Positions 15,193 through 24,042 are shown, counted from the stretch's first letter. The stretch is 64,000 bases of DNA from Halomonas maura (GCF_030409305.1 NZ_JAUFPQ010000023.1:344734-408733); one strand, 5' to 3'. The notes: generated by a model not told the origin, from the letters alone. A program made the numbers and translations.

Positions 15193-15837
15193 TCAGCGCT
15201 CGACACCGGCACCTCCTTCGCCCAGGCGCACGCTGCGCAGTGCCGAGGAGGCGCGCAGCGCATGGTGGGTGGTCACCAGCACGCAACCGCCGCGCCGGGT
15301 ATGGGCCTCGAGCCGTGCCTCCAGGGCGGCCACGCCCTCCCGGTCGATGGCGGTGAAGGGCTCGTCCAGCACCCACAGCGGTCGCGGCATCAGCTCGAGT
15401 CGCGCCAGCGCCACGCGGCGCTGCTGCCCGGCGGACAGCTGGCCCGTCGGCAGGTCCTCGAAGCCGGCCAGGCCCACCGTCTCGAGGGCCGCCAGGCGGT
15501 CGTCCTCGTCACCGGACGCCCCGGCCAGCGCCTGGTACCAGGCGAGGTTCTCCAGCGCCGTCAGCGCCGCCTTGACCCCCGGCGCATGGCCGAGATAGAG
15601 CAGGTTGGCCAGGAAGTCGCGGCGCACGCGGCGCATCGGCGCGCCCCTCCAGAACAGCTCGCCCCGATAGTCCGCCAGCTGGCCCGACAGGATCTTGAGC
15701 AGGGTGGTCTTGCCGCTGCCGTTGGGGCCCTCGACACGCACGATCTCGCCGGCGCAGAGGTCCAGGTCGAGGTCGTGAAACAACCAACGGTCATCCCGCT
15801 CACAGGCCAGCTTTCGGGCTTGCAGGCGCAGGCTCAA
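15193..15837 (-). CDS. ccmA: Haem exporter ATPase CcmA
   Basis: CcmA is the cytoplasmic ATPase of the CcmAB exporter. Walker A is GPNGSGKTTLL, the signature is LSAGQQRR and Walker B is LWVLDEPFTAID, followed by the H-loop TTHHA. Two starts are possible. A TTG at 15837 has GGAGAG five bases upstream and gives 214 residues, close to the usual CcmA length, with LxARxLACERD near the start. An ATG at 15894 adds 19 poorly conserved residues and lacks a clear ribosome binding site. I prefer the TTG. This is the first gene of the ccm operon, divergent from the S24-protease gene, and the approximately 150-200-bp spacer carries the promoters for both. Confidence 0.95.
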   Translation of the reverse strand: MSLRLQARKLACERDDRWLFHDLDLDLCAGEIVRVEGPNGSGKTTLLKILSGQLADYRGELFWRGAPMRRVRRDFLANLLYLGHAPGVKAALTALENLAWYQALAGASGDEDDRLAALETVGLAGFEDLPTGQLSAGQQRRVALARLELMPRPLWVLDEPFTAIDREGVAALEARLEAHTRRGGCVLVTTHHALRASSALRSVRLGEGGAGVER

Positions 15838-15962
15838 GGCACTCTCCGGACATGGGGAATCTGGCTCGGCACTGTACACGGAAAGGGTTTTCATCGCCAG
15901 TCGCGGGCGGCCGCAGGTCGCATGACGCTTGCCCTGCATCAAGCCCGCGAGGGGTCCCCCCC

Positions 15963-15990
15963 TTGCCAGATGGCAGGGCCCTGCTATGCT
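15963..15990 (+). promoter_or_regulatory. Sigma-70-type promoter of the S24 protease gene
   Basis: TTGCCA (15963-15968) and TATGCT (15985-15990) are spaced by 16 bases, which would start transcription near 15997. The LexA box begins immediately downstream, a position where bound repressor would block RNA polymerase. Inferred from sequence only. Confidence 0.6.
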
Positions 15991-15999
15991 GGCCATGTA

Positions 16000-16015
16000 C
16001 TGTATGTATCGACAG
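16000..16015. promoter_or_regulatory. LexA (SOS) box
   Basis: CTGTATGTATCGACAG fits the gammaproteobacterial LexA consensus CTG-N10-CAG. It lies just after a sigma-70-like promoter and 27 bases before the start of the LexA-like gene. The box upstream of recA in this window has the same form and starts with the same seven bases, which supports both. Confidence 0.85.
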
Positions 16016-16042
16016 TCATTGCCGACAAGGGGACGCCGCGCC

Positions 16043-16513
16043 ATGCCCAGCCTCACGCCACAGTACCTGTTCCGCCAGCCCAATCTGCCCCTGGCCGAGG
16101 CCTGGGCGCCCATCGCTGCCGACGACCTGGTCGCGATCCCCCTGCTCGGGCGGGTCGCGGCCGGCATGCCCATCGAGGCCTGCCTCGACGCCGGCAGCAT
16201 CGAGGTGCCGACCCGCATGGTCCGGCGCAACACCTATGCGCTCAAGGTCTGCGGCAATTCCATGATCGATTGCAACATCTTCGACGGGGATGTGATCATC
16301 ATCGAGCGCCGCGAGAGCGCCGAGAACGGCGAGACCGCCGTGGTGATGATCAACGACCAGGAGGTCACCCTGAAGAAGCTGTATATCGAGAGGTCCGGCG
16401 TGCGCCTGCAGCCGGCCAACGAGGCCATGCCCGCCATCTTCCTGAAGAACAGCGACATCCAGGTGCTGGGCCTGGTGATGGGCGTGGTCCGCCAGCCGGA
16501 CCTGGCGGCCTGA
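16043..16513 (+). CDS. LexA-like S24 autoprotease without DNA-binding domain (UmuD-like)
   Basis: This 156-residue protein has a complete LexA/UmuD-type S24 serine peptidase domain. It has the Ala-Gly self-cleavage site (GRVAAGMPIE, A40-G41), the catalytic serine S73 in GNSMID, and the catalytic lysine K111 in EVTLKKL. Only about 35 residues precede the cleavage region, so the winged-helix DNA-binding domain of LexA (about 70 residues) is absent. The catalytic half looks more like LexA than UmuD, because the cleavage site is Ala-Gly rather than Cys-Gly. A LexA box and promoter stand directly upstream, so it is probably SOS-induced. No umuC lies beside it: yigZ follows with an ATGA overlap. 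A UmuD-like role as a RecA-triggered regulator of a translesion polymerase is inference; it could also be a decoy or relic of a second LexA. Confidence 0.82.
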   Translation: MPSLTPQYLFRQPNLPLAEAWAPIAADDLVAIPLLGRVAAGMPIEACLDAGSIEVPTRMVRRNTYALKVCGNSMIDCNIFDGDVIIIERRESAENGETAVVMINDQEVTLKKLYIERSGVRLQPANEAMPAIFLKNSDIQVLGLVMGVVRQPDLAA

Positions 16514-17139
16514 TGCGCTACGCCGTACCCGACCTCGCCCCCGGCGAGTGGCACGAGAGCGCGCTGGAGGTGGAGAAGAGCCGCTTCCTCGCCTGGGTCT
16601 GCCATGCCCCCGACGTCGCGGCCTTCGAGGCGCTGCTGGCGGCGGCGCGGCAGGCCCATCCCAATGCCAGCCACCATTGCAGCGCCTTCATCGCCGGACC
16701 GCCCGGCGAGCAGCAGGCCATCGGCTTCTCCGACGACGGCGAGCCCGGCGGTACCGCCGGACGACCGATGTACCAGGTGCTGGAAGGCGCCGGGCTCGGC
16801 CAGGTGGGCTGCGTGGTGACCCGCTACTTCGGCGGCACCAAGCTCGGCACCGGCGGCCTGGCCCGGGCCTATGGCCAGGCGGTGAGCGACGCCCTGGCCT
16901 CGCTGCCCTGCCGCGAGGCCACCGAGCGCGACGCCCTGCACCTGAAGGTCGAGTTCGCCGGCGAGGCCCAGGCGCGGGCCTGGTGCGCCGAGCACGACAT
17001 CCCCGTGGACGCCGCCGACTACCAGGCCGATGGCGTGGTCCTCACCCTGGGCTGGCCCCGGGACACCGCCCGGGACCTCGCCTCCCTGACGGCCCGCCTC
17101 AAGGGCCGCCTCGAGCTACTCGACCCCGACGCGGCCTGA
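16513..17139 (+). CDS. yigZ: YigZ/IMPACT family protein
   Basis: A 208-residue protein of the YigZ/IMPACT family. The N-terminal UPF0029 domain is clear: EKSRFLAWV, HPNASHHCSAF, FSDDGEPGGTAGRPM, VTRYFGGTKLGTGGLARAY. A smaller C-terminal ferredoxin-like domain follows. Bacterial members have no settled function; eukaryotic IMPACT regulates GCN2. The ATG overlaps the stop of the S24 gene (ATGA), so the two are probably co-transcribed and could share the LexA box. The 3' end overlaps the convergent acyltransferase gene by 24 bases. Confidence 0.93.
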   Translation: MRYAVPDLAPGEWHESALEVEKSRFLAWVCHAPDVAAFEALLAAARQAHPNASHHCSAFIAGPPGEQQAIGFSDDGEPGGTAGRPMYQVLEGAGLGQVGCVVTRYFGGTKLGTGGLARAYGQAVSDALASLPCREATERDALHLKVEFAGEAQARAWCAEHDIPVDAADYQADGVVLTLGWPRDTARDLASLTARLKGRLELLDPDAA

Positions 17140-18930
17140 TCCGAGCGGGCGCCCGGGCGCCACGCCATGAGTCGGCGACGCCCCCGCGCCGCCTGCCTCA
17201 CGGCCGTCCGGCCAGGCCGCGCCGCCGAGGTAGCGGGCCCGCTTCTCGGGCTTCAGGCGCTGCAGGTCCACCACCACCAGGCCATCGATGCAGTAGCCGA
17301 AGCCGGTGTCCACGCCGAAGGCCAGGAAGCGGGTGCCGCCCGGCTCGCTCACCTCCACGTACTGCTTGTAGAGGGCCGGCACCCCCGCCCCCATGGCCTG
17401 CAGGCCATGGCGCAGGCGGCGGAAGTCCTCCTGGGCATCGTCGCCGCGGAACAGCCGCTCGGCCTCGAGCTGTCCCGCCCGGGACAGCCGACAGGGGGCC
17501 CGGGGACCGACCGGGCTGTCCCCCTCGCCGTGATAGTGCCGGTAGTAGCTCACCAGCAGCTCCTTGGCCAGCGGCGGCATGTGGTTGGGAATGGTCACCG
17601 GGCCGAACAGCCAGCGCACCCCGGGATGGGCGCGCAGGTAGGCCCCCAGGCCGATCCACAGGTAGTCGAGGCTGCGCCGCCCCCAGTAGCGGGGCTGGAC
17701 GAAACTGCGCCCGAGCTCCAGACCATGGCGCCAGGCCGCCCAGGGCGCCTGCTCGAGGTGGAAGATGGTCGAGGCGTAGAGGCCCTCGACGCCGTGACGC
17801 TCGAGGATGGGGCCGACCTCGCCGAGCCGGTAGGCACCGGCGATCTCCAGGTCCCGGTCGTCCCACAGGACGAGATGGCGATAGTAGGCATCGAAGTCGT
17901 CCAGGTCGCGCCGGCGGCCGGTGCCCTCGCCGACCCGGCGAAAGGCGATCTCGCGCAGGCGGCCGATCTCGCGCATCACCGCCGAGTCGGGATGGGCATC
18001 GAACAGCAGGATGCGCTTGCCGTCGGCGGTCTCGCCCAGGACCTGGGCCTCGCGCAGTTCCTCGCGCAGGCGCTGCCGGGGTTCCGGGCGGGCAATGCCG
18101 GTCTCACTGACGAACACGCCCTTGCGGCCCCGCCCCAGGCAGTAGACATGCTTGCGCAGCAGCTTGAGCTTGACCGGGGTGGCGAGGTCGTCGCGATCGA
18201 AGCGCGCCAGGGGGATCGGCCCGCCGATGCGCAGGGGGATCTGCCGGTCGCGCTGGCGAAACATCTCCCCCGGCAGCAGCAGGGTCCCCAGGGCGGCATG
18301 CAGCGAGGCCAGCCCATAGAAGCGGGAGGAATTGCGGCCACTCACGTGCACCGGCAACAGCGGCGCATTGGTGCGCCGGGCGGCATGCAGGAAGCCCGGG
18401 TGCCACTTGCCGTCGCGCACCCCGGCGGGGCCGGCCCGGGACACCTCGCCGGCCGGGAAGACGATCACCGCGCGGTCCGCCTCCAGCGCCTCGATCACCC
18501 GCCCCAGGCTGCGGCGCACACCGCGCCGCGAGAGGTTGTCCACCGGCAGCAGGACGTCGGCCAGGGGCCCGAGCTGCAGCAGCAGGTCATTGGCGAGGAT
18601 GCAGACGTCCGGGCGCACCTCCGCCACCATGCGCACCAGGGCCAGGCCGTCCAGCGCCCCCAGCGGATGGTTGGCCACGATCACCACCCGCCCCGTATCG
18701 GGAATATGGTCGCGGTCCCGGGACGACAGCGTATAGCCGAAGCGGAAGTGCTCGAAGACCTGGTCGATGAAGGCGAGCCAGCCGAGCCGCCCGTGACGCG
18801 CCAGGAAGTCGTTGATCTCGCGCTCGTGGACCAGGCGCCGCAGCCCGGCGGCCAGCGGCCGGGAGACCCAGGATGGCCAGGCCGCCAGCCGTGGTGCCCT
18901 GTCGCGCAGGGCCCGCTCGATATCGATCAT
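17116..18930 (-). CDS. olsF: Fused lysophospholipid acyltransferase / OlsB-like N-acyltransferase (OlsF type)
   Basis: A 604-residue two-domain protein. Residues about 60-280 form a PlsC-type acyltransferase (GRVVIVANHPLGALDG with H88 and D94, then FPAGEVSR), like OlsA, which adds the second acyl chain. Residues about 320-480 resemble the OlsB/hemolysin-type GNAT fold (FDAYYRHLVLWD, GAYRLGEVGPIL, ELGRSFVQPRYW, YLWIGLGAYL), which would N-acylate ornithine. This architecture matches the bifunctional ornithine lipid synthase OlsF described in Serratia. Ornithine lipids are phosphorus-free membrane lipids made under phosphate limitation or stress. About 120 C-terminal residues continue beyond the GNAT core. 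The olsF assignment rests on domain order and motifs. A fusion with another acyl acceptor is possible. Confidence 0.8.
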   Translation of the reverse strand: MIDIERALRDRAPRLAAWPSWVSRPLAAGLRRLVHEREINDFLARHGRLGWLAFIDQVFEHFRFGYTLSSRDRDHIPDTGRVVIVANHPLGALDGLALVRMVAEVRPDVCILANDLLLQLGPLADVLLPVDNLSRRGVRRSLGRVIEALEADRAVIVFPAGEVSRAGPAGVRDGKWHPGFLHAARRTNAPLLPVHVSGRNSSRFYGLASLHAALGTLLLPGEMFRQRDRQIPLRIGGPIPLARFDRDDLATPVKLKLLRKHVYCLGRGRKGVFVSETGIARPEPRQRLREELREAQVLGETADGKRILLFDAHPDSAVMREIGRLREIAFRRVGEGTGRRRDLDDFDAYYRHLVLWDDRDLEIAGAYRLGEVGPILERHGVEGLYASTIFHLEQAPWAAWRHGLELGRSFVQPRYWGRRSLDYLWIGLGAYLRAHPGVRWLFGPVTIPNHMPPLAKELLVSYYRHYHGEGDSPVGPRAPCRLSRAGQLEAERLFRGDDAQEDFRRLRHGLQAMGAGVPALYKQYVEVSEPGGTRFLAFGVDTGFGYCIDGLVVVDLQRLKPEKRARYLGGAAWPDGREAGGAGASPTHGVAPGRPLGSGRVGVE

Positions 18931-19015
18931 GCCGGTCTCTCCCCAGGGGCGCCGAGGCGCCGATGGGGCCAGGCTAGAACCGGCAGGTGACAGGAAGATG
19001 GCGCCCCCAACGCGA

Positions 19016-19039
19016 AACGGCGCCCCGAGGGGCGCCGTT
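19016..19039 (-). terminator. Hairpin after oadB
   Basis: An 11-bp GC-rich perfect stem (AACGGCGCCCC and complement) with a very short loop lies 25 bases after the oadB stop. There is no T-run on the minus strand, so termination strength is uncertain, but it probably closes the oadGAB operon before the acyltransferase gene. Confidence 0.5.
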
Positions 19040-19063
19040 CGCGGACGGGCACTGGCGGTGCCG

Positions 19064-20389
19064 TCAGCCGAGGTACTTGATCATCACCCCGGCGGCCACC
19101 GCCGAGCCGATCACGCCGGCCACGTTGGGCCCCATGGCGTGCATCAGCAGGAAGTTGTGGGGATTGGACTCCAGCCCCACCTTGTTCGACACCCGCGCCG
19201 CCATGGGCACCGCCGAGACACCGGCGGAGCCGATCAGCGGGTTGATCGGCATCCTGCTGACGCTGTTGAGCAGCTTGGCCATCAGCACGCCGCAGGCGGT
19301 GCCGATGGCGAAGGCCACCATGCCGAGCCCGAGGATGCCCAGGGTCTCCACCGCCAGGAAGCGGTCGGCCATCAGCTTGGAGCCCACCGACAGCCCGAGG
19401 AAGATGGTCACGATGTTGATCAGGGCGTTCTGGGCGGTGTCGGACAGCCGCTCGACCACCCCGCACTCGCGCATCAGGTTGCCGAAGCAGAACATCCCCA
19501 GCAGCGGCGCGGCATCCGGCAGGAAGAGCACCACCAGGATCAGCAGGCTGATCGGGAAGACGATCTTCTCCAGCTTCGACACCGGCCGCAGCTGGGTCAT
19601 GGTGATCTCGCGCTCGTGCTTGGTGGTCAGGGCGCGCATGATCGGCGGCTGGATCAGCGGCACCAGCGCCATGTAGGAGTAGGACGCCACGGCGATGGCC
19701 CCCAGCAGCTCCGGGGCCAGGATGCTCGACACGTAGATCGAGGTCGGTCCGTCGGCGCCGCCGATGATGCCGATGGCGGCGGCCTGGTTGAGCGTGAAGT
19801 CCATCCAGCCCATGGCCGACATGCCCACCGCCCCGAGCAGGGTGGCGAAGATGCCGAACTGGGCGGCCGCCCCCAGGAACAGCGTGCGCGGGTTGGCGAG
19901 CAGCGGACCGAAGTCGGTCATCGCACCCACGCCCATGAAGATCACCAGCGGCGCGATGCCGGAGGCGATCGCCACGCTGTAGAACTGGTAGAGCATGCCG
20001 GGGGCATAGCCGGCGCCCTTGGCCACGTCGTTGGCGGCGCGGACCAGCTCGGGCGGGGTGTCGCCGTGCAGCACCTCGGTGAGGGTGTGGCGCCAGGCCT
20101 CGAGGCCGGCACCGGGCTCCAGGGTCAGCTGCAGGGACGCCGCCATCTGTTCGAGCAGCTCGGGCCTGGCCAGGTGCGCCGCCTGCTCGGCGGCCGACAG
20201 CGCCAGCCCCGCCTCCGGGATGTTGGCCAGGATGCCGCCGAAGCCGATCGGCACCAGCAGCAGCGGCTCGAACTTCTTGGCCATGGCCAGCCACAGCAGC
20301 AGCAGGCCGACGGCCAGCATCACCGCCTGGCCGAGGCTCAGGTTGTAGAGCCCCGAGCCGGTCCAGAGCGTCAGTATCTTCTCGGTCAT
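19064..20389 (-). CDS. oadB: Na+-pumping oxaloacetate decarboxylase, beta subunit OadB
   Basis: OadB is the membrane subunit that decarboxylates carboxybiotin and couples this to Na+ export. The 441-residue protein is highly hydrophobic and has the family segments [13 protein letters not shown] and [23 protein letters not shown]. The acidic residue region implicated in Na+ and proton transfer ([18 protein letters not shown]) is present. The ATG at 20389 has AAGGAAGGGA upstream. The gene is third in oadG-oadA-oadB, 10 bases after oadA. Confidence 0.96.
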   Translation of the reverse strand: MTEKILTLWTGSGLYNLSLGQAVMLAVGLLLLWLAMAKKFEPLLLVPIGFGGILANIPEAGLALSAAEQAAHLARPELLEQMAASLQLTLEPGAGLEAWRHTLTEVLHGDTPPELVRAANDVAKGAGYAPGMLYQFYSVAIASGIAPLVIFMGVGAMTDFGPLLANPRTLFLGAAAQFGIFATLLGAVGMSAMGWMDFTLNQAAAIGIIGGADGPTSIYVSSILAPELLGAIAVASYSYMALVPLIQPPIMRALTTKHEREITMTQLRPVSKLEKIVFPISLLILVVLFLPDAAPLLGMFCFGNLMRECGVVERLSDTAQNALINIVTIFLGLSVGSKLMADRFLAVETLGILGLGMVAFAIGTACGVLMAKLLNSVSRMPINPLIGSAGVSAVPMAARVSNKVGLESNPHNFLLMHAMGPNVAGVIGSAVAAGVMIKYLG

Positions 20390-20399
20390 GATCCCTTCC

Positions 20400-22208
20400 T
20401 TAGAGCACGACGAGGGCGTCGCCCACGGCCACGCTGTCGCCTTCGCTGACTTTGACCGCCGAGACGGTGCCCGCCGAGGCGGCACGCACCTCGGTCTCCA
20501 TCTTCATGGCCTCGAGGATGATCACCACGTCGCCCTCGGCGACCGCATCACCGACGCTGACGTTGACCTTGAAGATGTTGCCGGCGAGCGGCGCGGCGAT
20601 GGTCTCGCCCGATGAGTCGGCCGGGGCGGCCGGTGCCGCCGGGGCGGGGGCGGCGCCCTGCTCCTGGACCTGGCTGATCTCGCCGCCCTCGGCGACCTCG
20701 ACCACGTAGGCCTTGCCGTTGACCTTGATGGTGTAGGTCTCGGGATCGCCGGCCGGGGCCGCGGCCTTGGCCGCCGTCGACGCCGACGCGGTCTCGCTGC
20801 CCGGCGCCTGGGGAGCCGGCTCGAAGGCCTCGGGGTTGTCGCGGTTCTTGAGGAACTTCAGGCCGATCTGCGGGAACAGCGCATAGGTCAGGACGTCGTC
20901 GACCTCGCGCTCGCTCTCGGCCAGGCGGACGCCCTCGCCCTTGGCCTTCTCCTTGAGCTCGGCGGTCAGCCGGTCCATCTCCGGCTGGAGCCGGTCCGCC
21001 GGGCGGCAGGTGATCGGCTCGGCGCCTTCCAGCACCCGGGCCTGCAGCGCCTTGTCGAAGGGGGCCGGGGCCGCGCCGTACTCGCCGCGCAACAGCGCCT
21101 GGACCTCCTTGGAGATGGACTTGTAGCGGCTGCCCATCATCACGTTCATCACCGCCTGGGTACCGACGATCTGCGAGGTCGGGGTGACCAGCGGGATGTA
21201 GCCCAGGTCCTCGCGGACGCGGGGAATCTCCTTGAGCACCTCGTCGAGACGGTCGCCGGCGCCCTGCTCCTTGAGCTGGCTCTCCATGTTGGTGAGCATG
21301 CCGCCCGGCACCTGGGCGACCAGGATGCGGCCGTCGATGCCCTTCAATGACCCCTCGAAGGCGGCGTACTTCTTGCGCACCTCGCGGAAGTAGGTGGCGA
21401 TGTCCTCGAGCGCCTCCAGGTCCAGGCCGGTATCGCGCTCGGTGCCCTTGAGCATGGCCACCAGCGACTCGGTGGGGCTGTGGCCGTAGGTCATGGACAT
21501 CGAGGAGATGGCGGTGTCGACGTTGTCGATCCCCGCTTCCACCGCCTTGAGGGCGGTGGCGCTGGACAGCCCGGTGGTGGCGTGGCACTGCATGTGGATG
21601 GGGATATCCAGCGCCTTCTTGAGCCGCGACACCAGCTCGAAGGCGTCGTAGGGGGTGAGCAGACCGGCCATGTCCTTGATGGCCAGGGAGTCGGCGCCCA
21701 TGGCGGCGATGGACTTGGCCAGCTCGACCCAGCTGTCCAGGGTGTGCACGGGGCTCAGGGTGTAGGAGATGGTACCCTGGGCGTGCCCCTCGTTGGCGCG
21801 CACCGCCTGGATCGCCCGCTCCAGGTTGCGCGGGTCGTTCATGGCGTCGAAGACGCGGAAGACATCGACCCCGTTGGTCCTGGCGCGTTCGACGAAACGG
21901 TCGACCACGTCGTCGGCGTAGTGGCGGTAGCCGAGCAGGTTCTGCCCGCGCAGCAGCATCTGCTGGCGGGTGTTGGGCATGGCCGCCTTCAGCGCCCGTA
22001 TCCGCTCCCACGGGTCCTCGCCGAGGTAGCGGATACAGGCGTCGAAGGTGGCACCGCCCCAGGACTCCAGCGACCAGAAGCCGACCTGGTCGAGCTTCTC
22101 GGCGATGGGCAGCATGTCGTCCAGGCGCATGCGGGTGGCGAACAGCGACTGATGGGCGTCGCGCAGGACCACGTCGGTGATGCCGAGCGGGCGGGCATTC
22201 TCACTCAT
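20400..22208 (-). CDS. oadA: Oxaloacetate decarboxylase, alpha subunit OadA
   Basis: OadA is the soluble carboxyltransferase that moves CO2 from oxaloacetate to its own biotin. The 602-residue protein has a pyruvate-carboxylase-like TIM-barrel domain ([42 protein letters not shown]). A conserved carboxylase domain and an Ala/Pro-rich hinge (about residues 530-545) follow. The C-terminal biotinyl domain has [11 protein letters not shown], with biotin on about K569. The nearest alternative is a pyruvate carboxylase B subunit, but neighbouring oadB and oadG fix the assignment. Confidence 0.96.
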   Translation of the reverse strand: MSENARPLGITDVVLRDAHQSLFATRMRLDDMLPIAEKLDQVGFWSLESWGGATFDACIRYLGEDPWERIRALKAAMPNTRQQMLLRGQNLLGYRHYADDVVDRFVERARTNGVDVFRVFDAMNDPRNLERAIQAVRANEGHAQGTISYTLSPVHTLDSWVELAKSIAAMGADSLAIKDMAGLLTPYDAFELVSRLKKALDIPIHMQCHATTGLSSATALKAVEAGIDNVDTAISSMSMTYGHSPTESLVAMLKGTERDTGLDLEALEDIATYFREVRKKYAAFEGSLKGIDGRILVAQVPGGMLTNMESQLKEQGAGDRLDEVLKEIPRVREDLGYIPLVTPTSQIVGTQAVMNVMMGSRYKSISKEVQALLRGEYGAAPAPFDKALQARVLEGAEPITCRPADRLQPEMDRLTAELKEKAKGEGVRLAESEREVDDVLTYALFPQIGLKFLKNRDNPEAFEPAPQAPGSETASASTAAKAAAPAGDPETYTIKVNGKAYVVEVAEGGEISQVQEQGAAPAPAAPAAPADSSGETIAAPLAGNIFKVNVSVGDAVAEGDVVIILEAMKMETEVRAASAGTVSAVKVSEGDSVAVGDALVVL

Positions 22209-22262
22209 GAGAAATTCCTTGTCGTTATAGGGGTGGGAAGGGTCAGGGGAAGCGGGCGGGCC

Positions 22263-22511
22263 TCAGCGGCGGTGGCGCTCGCGATAGCGATGCACCGCGG
22301 CACTGATCACGGCCATGAGGTCATCGTCCGTGGCCGGCGCGGCGCGCCCGGGCCGGGACGGGGCGGCGGGTGCCGGCTCGGGGAAGAAGCGGCCGATGAC
22401 CTTGGACATCAGGGTCGTGACGATCACTAGCACGGTAAGAAAAACAAACACGAAGCCCATGCCGAGCCCCATCAGGGCAAAGCCCTCGTTCAATAGCTGC
22501 ATGTCCTGCAT
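22263..22511 (-). CDS. oadG: Oxaloacetate decarboxylase, gamma subunit OadG
   Basis: An 82-residue protein with one membrane segment (GLGMGFVFVFLTVLVIVTTLMSK cut by polar edges) and a Pro/Ala-rich cytoplasmic linker. The C-terminus, HRYRERHRR, provides the histidine-containing tail expected for zinc binding in OadG. It is the small assembly subunit that holds OadA to OadB. Two in-frame ATGs (22511 and 22502) are possible. It is first in oadGAB and divergent from dusC. Confidence 0.9.
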   Translation of the reverse strand: MQDMQLLNEGFALMGLGMGFVFVFLTVLVIVTTLMSKVIGRFFPEPAPAAPSRPGRAAPATDDDLMAVISAAVHRYRERHRR

Positions 22512-22627
22512 GCGGAAATCTCCTCGCCAATGCAGTCACCTTGCGCGAAAAACACGAGATCAGGATGACTTGCGCATGAATTCTGATCGTATAACCTGCC
22601 AGACTCCCGACGGATTGCAATGGCGCC

Positions 22628-23644
22628 ATGGTGGAAGTCAACGTTGTTAATTTACTACATGAGGGTCGTATCGGCCTAGCCCCCATGGAGGGGGTGATCG
22701 ATGCGGTGACCCGCGAGCTGCTGACGCGCCGCGCCGGCTTCGACTGGACGGTGACCGAGTTCGTGCGGGTGGTGGACACCCGCCTGCCGCCCCGCGTCTT
22801 CCTTCGCCACTGTCCGGAACTGGCCGGCGGCGACGCCCCCGCGACCCCCAGCGGGGTGCCCGTCCATCTGCAGCTGCTGGGCTCGGATCCGGCCGCCCTG
22901 GCGGCCAACGCCCGGCAGGCCCTGCGCCTGGGCGCCGCGAGCCTGGACCTCAACTTCGGCTGCCCCGCCAAGCTGGTCAACCGGCATGATGGTGGTGCCT
23001 CTATGCTGCGCGATCCGCGGCGACTGCACGCCGCCGTGAGCGCCGTGCACGCCGCCGTGGGCGACACCCTGCCGGTGACCGCCAAGATCCGCCTGGGCTT
23101 CGCCGACCGCCGACTGGCACTGGCCTGCGCCCGGGCCGCCGAGGACGGCGGCGCCCGACGCCTGGTGGTGCACGGCCGCACCCGCAACGAGGGCTACCGT
23201 CCACCGGCTCACTGGGAGTGGATCGACCGCATCCGCCGGCACCTGACCATCCCGGTGGTCGCCAATGGCGATATCTGGACCCTGGAAGACTACTGGAAGG
23301 CGCGCACCCTGTCCGGTTGTCGCGACGTCATGCTCGGCCGCGGCGCCCTGGCCGACCCCGGCCTGGCCCCGCGCATCCGCCACTGGCAGGCCACCGGCGA
23401 GTGCCTGCCGGCGACGCCCTGGGCCGAAAGGGCCCGGGTGCTGAGCGACTATGCTGCAGCGCAGCGTAGCGCACTGCCGGGGAAGATCGTGGTGTCGCTC
23501 CTCAAGCAATGGTTGAACCTGATGCGCGGCCGGGATGCCGAGGCCGCCCGCCGCTTCCAGGCACTGCGCCGGCTCACCGAGCTCGATGCCTTCCTGGGCG
23601 GCCTCGGAGCCCCCCGGGACGCGCGACGGGCCGCGCCGGCCTGA
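22628..23644 (+). CDS. dusC: tRNA-dihydrouridine(16) synthase DusC
   Basis: A flavin-dependent enzyme that reduces a uridine in the tRNA D-loop. The 338-residue TIM-barrel protein begins RIGLAPMEGVID, has the catalytic cysteine in NFGCPAKLVNRHDGGASML, and the FMN phosphate-binding VANGDIW segment followed by MLGRGALADPGL. The short form with APMEGV and an all-helical C-terminus fits DusC (U16) better than DusA or DusB. It stands alone on the plus strand between oadG and the tRNA cluster and probably uses the 116-bp divergent spacer as promoter. Confidence 0.93.
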   Translation: MVEVNVVNLLHEGRIGLAPMEGVIDAVTRELLTRRAGFDWTVTEFVRVVDTRLPPRVFLRHCPELAGGDAPATPSGVPVHLQLLGSDPAALAANARQALRLGAASLDLNFGCPAKLVNRHDGGASMLRDPRRLHAAVSAVHAAVGDTLPVTAKIRLGFADRRLALACARAAEDGGARRLVVHGRTRNEGYRPPAHWEWIDRIRRHLTIPVVANGDIWTLEDYWKARTLSGCRDVMLGRGALADPGLAPRIRHWQATGECLPATPWAERARVLSDYAAAQRSALPGKIVVSLLKQWLNLMRGRDAEAARRFQALRRLTELDAFLGGLGAPRDARRAAPA

Positions 23645-23670
23645 AGCGGATATGGCCGGGCGGGATGCAC

Positions 23671-23705
23671 AAAAAAAGGGCGCTCGTCGCTAAGCGACGG
23701 CGCCC
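23671..23705. terminator. Bidirectional terminator between dusC and the tRNA cluster
   Basis: A long hairpin (GGGCGC, CGTCGCT and their complements) with seven A residues at its left edge gives a classical T7-ended intrinsic terminator on the minus strand, after the tRNA operon. It also lies 27 bases past the dusC stop and could end that transcript. Confidence 0.8.
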
Positions 23706-23783
23706 CAAACGATCGCGGAGCCAGGGCCCCTCTGTGGGCACGACCGGTCCGGCTAGCGAGAATCCACTGACAGAAAAGCAGAA

Positions 23784-23810
23784 GACCCGCCCTCGCGAGG
23801 AGGACGGGTC
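23784..23810 (-). terminator. Hairpin just after the tRNA-Arg 3' end
   Basis: GACCCG/CGGGTC stem with further pairing and a short loop, followed on the minus strand by TTCTGCTTTTC. It lies seven bases past the CCA end of the last tRNA gene and is probably the first of two terminators of the tRNA operon. Confidence 0.65.
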
Positions 23811-23816
23811 GAGATC

Positions 23817-23893
23817 TGGCGCGCCCGGGAGGATTCGAACCTCCGACCACCTGATTCGTAGTCAGGTACTCTATCCAGCTGAGCTACGGGCGC
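23817..23893 (-). tRNA. tRNA-Arg (anticodon ACG)
   Basis: A 77-nt cloverleaf: acceptor stem GCGCCCG pairs with CGGGCGC, the anticodon loop is CTACGAA with anticodon ACG (read as ICG after deamination), the T-loop is TTCGAAT, and discriminator G is followed by an encoded CCA. It reads CGU, CGC and CGA codons. It is identical to the copy at 23966. Confidence 0.97.
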
Positions 23894-23965
23894 TTTTGGC
23901 GACAAGCGGGCTCGTCGCGGGACGATGATCCGGCTCGCGGCGACACGGGTCATCGGGGGTAAAGA

Positions 23966-24042
23966 TGGCGCGCCCGGGAGGATTCGAACCTCCGACCACC
24001 TGATTCGTAGTCAGGTACTCTATCCAGCTGAGCTACGGGCGC
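23966..24042 (-). tRNA. tRNA-Arg (anticodon ACG), second copy
   Basis: All 77 bases match the neighbouring tRNA-Arg gene, including the encoded CCA. The two copies are separated by 72 bases. Tandem copies of this arginine tRNA next to a serine tRNA and csrA are also seen in E. coli (argVYZQ-serV), so the cluster is ancestral with copy-number change. Confidence 0.97.
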
